The position numbers and the translations under genes were made by a program. Under the pieces are notes generated by a model that ran no database searches, was not told the DNA's origin, and was given only the letters and a program-made list of their open reading frames with translations. Of a stretch of DNA of 64,000 nt, positions 59,335-64,000 are shown piece by piece (the stretch's first letter is position 1; each line of letters begins with the position of its first letter). The stretch comes from Topomyia yanbarensis (taxonomy: Eukaryota > Arthropoda > Insecta > Diptera > Culicidae). The stretch lies in assembly GCF_030247195.1 (NCBI RefSeq), contig NC_080672.1:9858001-9922000 (forward strand). Reading direction: 5' to 3'.

Positions 59335-59479
59335 ACATGTCCGGGTACTGGCCACTGTTTGTTGATGAGGCTTCGGCTGGAATGGGTTTGCCGCATATTA
59401 TAGCGGTTAGCATTCAGTTTTTCGCTAAATCACGGTTGGTTTTCACTTTGCAGGCGGGGACAGAACGAACCCATTAGGG

Positions 59480-59816
59480 CGATGTGTAGTGTTTTTAATA
59501 GTGTGTAGGAGTTATTCGACTGCTCTGTACCCTGTGATGTTTTTAGAAATAGGCTTAAACAATTACTTAGTGCATAAAATGTGATGTAGATAATTGTTTT
59601 AATTTGTTAGATGTATAATTAAGTTTAACCCAATGTATTGTAATCGAATGTAATCCAAAAAATTGTATAATATGTATATGCGAAAATATGATGGGGTTTT
59701 TACGCGCATTTGGAGGGCGTTTTTAACACGAACTTCAAATGGGCTTTTCCACATTCTATTTCATATAGACCATGTCGGTCAGATGAAAACAATAATAAAT
59801 AAATAAATAAATATCG
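59480..59816 (+). repeat. 3' tail of a non-LTR retrotransposon
   Basis: An AT-rich stretch ending in CATGTCGGTCAGATGAAAAC followed by about five TAAA/AATA units (59789-59813). This is the form of the 3' UTR and short microsatellite tail of CR1/Jockey-type elements. There is no coding part upstream, as expected for a strongly 5'-truncated copy. Confidence 0.55.
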
Positions 59817-61220
59817 TCATCATTAATGCAGCCTTAATAAGCGTTAATGTTGCCTTCCTTAATACTGCCTTGTTTCCTTTCTTGTTGCTTTCTGTTGATT
59901 TTGAGGTACTGGATGCAGCTATTGCAGATGTCATAATGCCTTGAACGGATTTTCCTTAGTGGTTTATGAACATGATTTCCGTAACGTGCTATCTGATCAC
60001 AGAGCTGATACGTGATAAATAGTCCTTTAAATTTGCAAGAGGTGTCTGTTTATTTGTACCTCATTGTGTTTCATTTTTGTAGGGTCTTATAGGAAGAAAT
60101 TGGTCCAACCGCATTCTTACAACAAAAACATCATATCCACTCTAACTTCTCTGAATTACGACATTTTTACATTTTATAAGGAACGCCATGTTTTGTTGCC
60201 GCTGATCATTTATGTTGATCGATTCCCATGAGGAGAATAAACGATTCTTTGTTTCTTCAGACAATACACAAAAGATAAAAAATAACTGTTTTTCTCGTTC
60301 GCTTTACGTTGGCTCGGTAGAAATAGAAAAAGTAGTCCAAATGAACTTTGCTGAAAACAGTAACTGCCAAGGATCTTTCAGGCTCCCTTGACATTTTTAC
60401 ATGTTCTTAAATGTAAATTCAAGTGACTTGTGACGCTCCTTTTATGTGCATCTTGCGAGATGTAAATAATTTTAAGTGTGTAGTCTTTAAAATCTGTCGG
60501 GCTTGCTCCACGGAAAAAAAAATGGGTGGGTAATTTCTAGGACATAACCGGAGTGTCGTGACTACTCGTTTGACTTGTAATTCAAGTCGACTGATACTCA
60601 ATGAAATATGTGGGAATGTTTCAAGTTATTCTTCATAATAATTATGGTGGTTCTGAAAAGAACCTTTGTTGTTGGCGTCTGCGTTGATAAGGGATGCGCT
60701 GGATTCTAAGCTTGTTGAGACATTCATTCATGAAATGAACAAATTTCATATTTTCTTGCTTTGAAATATCAATGTTAAAATCTCTCGAAACAACCATTGG
60801 AATCTTTTTCCTAGCGTACAGAAATGAATCACGCTTAGCGAAAAACTAGGGGCGGGTAATGTCCGGCACATAACCGCGATGATCATATTCTTAAAATTCT
60901 GCTTGCATCCTTTTCAAATGGCTACATTTTACGCATTTCATGATTTCAACAAGCAGACAATGTACTTGTATGACAGGTGGGAGTGTTTGGAAGTAGTTCT
61001 AGTGGAGGTAACAACATAAAATCGTGTACTGGGCATTTTTTTATTCTCCTTCACCCCGCAAAACCACGGGGTTGGCAGCAGAGGGTTAAGTTGTTTGGAA
61101 GAGATGACAGATATTATATGATAACTAAAAATATAAAATTGTTCTATAAATTGCAAAGTGTTAAACTGAAAGATTGTCATTTCATTCATGCTTTGCAAGA
61201 TTTGAAATAACTTCGAAGTG
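59817..61220. other. Intergenic DNA, nothing recognised
   Basis: AT-rich with only short frames. GGGTGGGTAATTTCTAGGACATAACCG near 60520 and GGGCGGGTAATGTCCGGCACATAACCG near 60850 are similar to each other, suggesting a small duplicated remnant. Confidence 0.4.
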
Positions 61221-61799
61221 TGGTAACGACACCCCTGTTATGTCATATAAATACCAACCCATCTCTTCCATTTTGCATTCGTCCTAATAAGGACGGTTTG
61301 TAGATAACTATGGTGATACAAGACGAGAATCTTTTGAAACGATTCAAACCTTGCCGACGACTTGTTGCTACTGCGTACACACATACGAGCATTCCCCTTT
61401 CGCAGCTCATACCGAATGAGCACGCTTTGCATCAAGGCGTTCCTATTTATTAACTTTTCGGTGCAGCTGGAAGGCCATCCTTTTGTGCGATAAATGAAAA
61501 TATTTTCATCATTCGTTTTGGTGTAGCTTTCGCTTAGTGGTAGAGTTGCCACATTCACTGATTTTCTTGGAAGGATTTGCAAAAACCTTCGGGTTTGTGG
61601 ATTAATTTGAAAAAATATTTTCTTATATGATAATTATACAAATTAATAAAAGAAACTTCCTAATAAAATTCTTTTTCCATTATATATTCATCCTAAGGAC
61701 GGTTTGCAAATAACTATGACACAAATTCATCCACAATTAACAGCGCTTACGGAAAATAAGCACCACTAATTCTTTACAAGCATTTTGTTAGTCCTGTTA

Positions 61800-62060
61800 C
61801 TAACATTTTGTTAGTCTTCTTCGGGCAGCTTTCTTGGCAGGTTTGGCGGCCTTCTTTGGTTTTGGAGCCTTCGGTTTGTTCGCTGCGCCCTTCGATGTTT
61901 TGGTGGCATTTTTAGTGGCAGTTGCTACCGCCTTTTCAGTGACTGCGTTTCTTAGCAGCAGCCTTTGGCTTTTTGGCCTTCTCACCGCCACCACCTCTAC
62001 CATCGTTTTTCTTCTTCTCTTCGGTGGTAGCCGATTTGATTTGTCGTCCGATGCAGCTTC
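61800..62060 (-). pseudogene. Histone H1 tail pseudogene
   Basis: The minus strand reads GGGEKAKKPKAAAKK in one frame and, after a shift, TEKAVATATKNATKTSKGAA, NKPKAPKPKKAAKPAKKAA, a Lys/Ala/Pro-rich linker histone C-terminal tail typical of insect H1. The globular winged-helix domain and the N-terminus are absent: the promoter-like TATAAATA (62143-62136) lies only about 80-100 bp before the tail. A frameshift follows PKAAAKKRS. No histone stem-loop was seen downstream. It is most likely a deleted, dead H1 copy. Confidence 0.8.
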
Positions 62061-62135
62061 TCACGACCTAGCACGCACGTCCGTTATGCACTGCGTCTTA
62101 CACACATCTCGCTTTGAGAAAAGCGGCGACACCCC

Positions 62136-62143
62136 TATTTATA
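62136..62143 (-). promoter_or_regulatory. TATA box of the histone H1 pseudogene
   Basis: TATAAATA followed by GGGGTGTCGCCGC on the minus strand. Similar GGGGTGTCGT wording recurs on the same strand at 61226-61235 next to another TATA-like sequence, so this histone-derived segment may have been partly duplicated. Confidence 0.5.
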
Positions 62144-62382
62144 GGTTTTATCATTAACGTTGATTCTCATTTAAAGTAGTTTTTGAACTATTTAAACAAA
62201 TTTTATATAGCAAACAACGTATCGGTAGCAAGCGTCGAACGTTTTCCTTCCGATTTATGGAACAAGACGAGCAATCCGTTTATTAGGAGGAAAGTTATTA
62301 AGCTTCAAAATGTACGTAACGCTAATATACGTAATATGCACTACTATCGCTTTCTCGCTCGTTCTCGTGCCGTGCATGAGCC

Positions 62383-62436
62383 TTTGGTTATGCCATTAGA
62401 AGCCGGACGGAAACGGCTTCTAATGGCATAACCAAA
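62383..62436. repeat. Perfect 23-bp-stem hairpin
   Basis: The arms 62383-62405 and 62414-62436 are perfect reverse complements (starting TTTGGTTATGCCATTAGAAG), with an 8-nt loop GACGGAAA. It could be the end of a palindromic element or a recent inverted duplication. It is not explained by the flanking sequence. Confidence 0.9.
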
Positions 62437-63106
62437 ACGAATATGCCGGATTTTCCCCATCAACTACTCTCGTCAAGCAACCCAAAATGAATAATCATGG
62501 GAACAAACATGTAGTGGACCTATATTTAAAACTTTTCATCATTTTATTGTTCGGTTGGTGCACCATATTGACGGCTCTGTGCGGGATGGGCTGAAAATTT
62601 TCACTTTTCCGAGTCGTTTTCGAAAGATTTTTCAAAACACTATTTTTCCGTTGTTAATGAATGTCCTACATATTTAATTTACAAATTTTAATACAACATT
62701 GGTACGAATATTTTCGATAAAATGCCGAAGAAATTGATTAAATCCATTCAGTACAACAAAAGATATAAGCGTTCAAAACCTTACATCATTTTTCTTCCGA
62801 AATTTTGATGAGGGACCCCTATATTGAAAGATAAGTCGTTAGTCACGACAAAAATCCGTTCCCAAATTCATGAAAACAAGATCACGTTTTCCTGAACTGA
62901 AGGATTTACGACAACCATAAGCAAGTTCCTGAAATTATGAATAATACACTTCGTATTCATGTGTTTCCAAAACACTAGATCGTGCTGAATATATACATGG
63001 TGTTACATTCGAATGTGGGGTAGGTTTACTGTGGCTGTTCCTTGGACATGTTTAGTTTTTGTTTTGATCTTTGTTCACAATTTGGGAATACACAGCCGAC
63101 AGTTGG

Positions 63107-64000
63107 ACGATGTTCATGATTGCAGGAGCTTATTGGCGATTTTTGTGATTTCTCATCAAGCTACCGTGATGTTCATGTTCATGTTCATGAGTATGCGATC
63201 GGATTTTTCTGTCAGAGTAGCCTGATTTATGTTCATGATTTCAGGATCTCCGTCATGAATTTCATAATTTCTATTCACGTTATCGTGATATTTTGATCAC
63301 GAGTAGAGTGATTTATGTTCATGATTTTGGGATTTCAGTCACGATTTTCGTAATTTATTTGCACGTTATCATGATATTTTATTCTATAGCTACTTTCGAA
63401 TTTGACACATGGAGTGATGTGACTGATGTTCCTGACAGTTTTGTTATGATATTCGTAATTTCTCTTTGCCTTATCGCGATCTGTTAGTATTTGGTTATTA
63501 TCCATGTTTTTACTCGGATTATCACGACAATGTAAACAGGAACATAAATATGTGACTAGGAAACGGAATCTTGTTCCATGAACTATATCACGAACACGAT
63601 TTGTGGCTCTATAATGTATTTTTGGTGCTCAGCGCAGTTTTCTTTTTCTGTCGAGACATCACACCGAACAGCTAGACATATGACATTTCATGGAATAGCG
63701 TATGGAACAAAAATGATTCTACGAATAATACTCCAGATTTTGTGAAATAGTGAAATAGACCATGATGCATGAAATTGAAAATGATTATGGATATCTTCTA
63801 AATATCACAAGCACGTAAGATAGATCCTAGGTCAAGTAATAGGAATAAGGAACTAGTTCACGAATCCACGAATGATATTTCATGATTTTGCGAAATATTT
63901 TACATGCGCGAATGGTCAGTCGTGACTATTGTACTAGGAATCATTAACCAGTTCACGAATACATGAAATATATGTTATGATTTCGCGAACTATTTCACGA
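63107..64000. repeat. Degenerate minisatellite in two orientations
   Basis: Between about 63107 and 63480 a unit containing TTTATGTTCATGATTT and CACGTTATCGTGATATTTT repeats with a spacing of about 86-105 bp and heavy divergence. From about 63540 to the window end, related wording in the opposite sense (GTTCACGAAT, TTTCATGATTTTGCGAA) repeats at about 95 bp. The array runs off the window. Confidence 0.55.

Noticed and set aside
61238..61582. Possible histone H2A-like wording (LRKGN) on the minus strand
   Set aside because: Only four or five residues match and the surroundings do not follow the histone fold sequence.
1..64000. CRISPR arrays, bacterial operons, tRNA or rRNA genes
   Set aside because: The tandem arrays lack spacer structure, there is no prokaryotic gene layout, and no cloverleaf or rRNA core sequence was found by eye.

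Overview
The window looks like AT-rich nuclear DNA of a dipteran, most likely a culicine mosquito. The reasons are a Deadpan/Hairy-type gene with an insect exon layout, long introns filled with transposons, and a mix of LOA, RTE, I and CR1/Jockey-like non-LTR relics, Penelope-like and Tc1/mariner relics, and many palindromic MITEs. Species assignment is inference. There is no sign of prokaryotic organisation and no operon.

The one gene I can reconstruct is a Hairy/E(spl)-family bHLH-Orange repressor of the Deadpan type, on the minus strand. It has three coding exons (54208-54119, 46111-46016, 45942-45088) and a predicted product of 346 aa ending in WRPW. Exon 1 encodes only 30 residues. It lies 8 kb upstream of exon 2 and was found by reading for a donor in the correct phase. 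Three perfect Su(H) consensus sites and a proneural-type E-box lie 340-600 bp upstream of the ATG. The 3' UTR carries two Brd boxes and a K box. Together these suggest a gene under Notch and microRNA control.

Most of the rest is nested mobile DNA. 3.4-5.4 kb: CR1/Jockey-like relic. 5.5-11.2 kb: LOA-type element (EN, RT, RNase H, zinc finger) split by a 1,771-bp foldback element. 12.0-12.4 kb: Penelope-like GIY-YIG relic. 13.1-15.2 kb: RTE relic split by a 1,487-bp palindromic element. 16.7-19.5 kb: 2.8-kb heptanucleotide array. 21.2-21.3 kb: a second heptanucleotide array. 23.5-24.2 kb: RT fragment. 24.6-25.4 kb: hAT-type foldback. 27.2-32.2 kb: RTE relic holding a foldback element with tandem-repeat termini, itself holding a TA-type MITE. 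32.7-33.3 kb: TTAA-type MITE. 34.5-36.9 kb: CCCAAGTAACA-terminated element. 39.7-40.6 kb: mariner-like relic. 42.5-43.3 kb: TA MITE. The 8-kb intron of the bHLH gene holds an I-type relic, a Transib-like palindrome with CACAGTG ends, and a 205-bp MITE. 55-60 kb: Harbinger-type MITE, hAT element, mariner relic and a non-LTR tail. 61.8-62.1 kb: a broken histone H1 tail with a TATA box. The right end is a degenerate minisatellite.

Three islands of less repetitive, more GC-balanced sequence (15.8-16.7, 19.5-20.9, 21.4-23.3 kb) could hold promoter or UTR sequence of a gene whose coding exons lie outside the window, but I see no coding exon in them. Nearly all long open frames other than those listed are chance or antisense frames.
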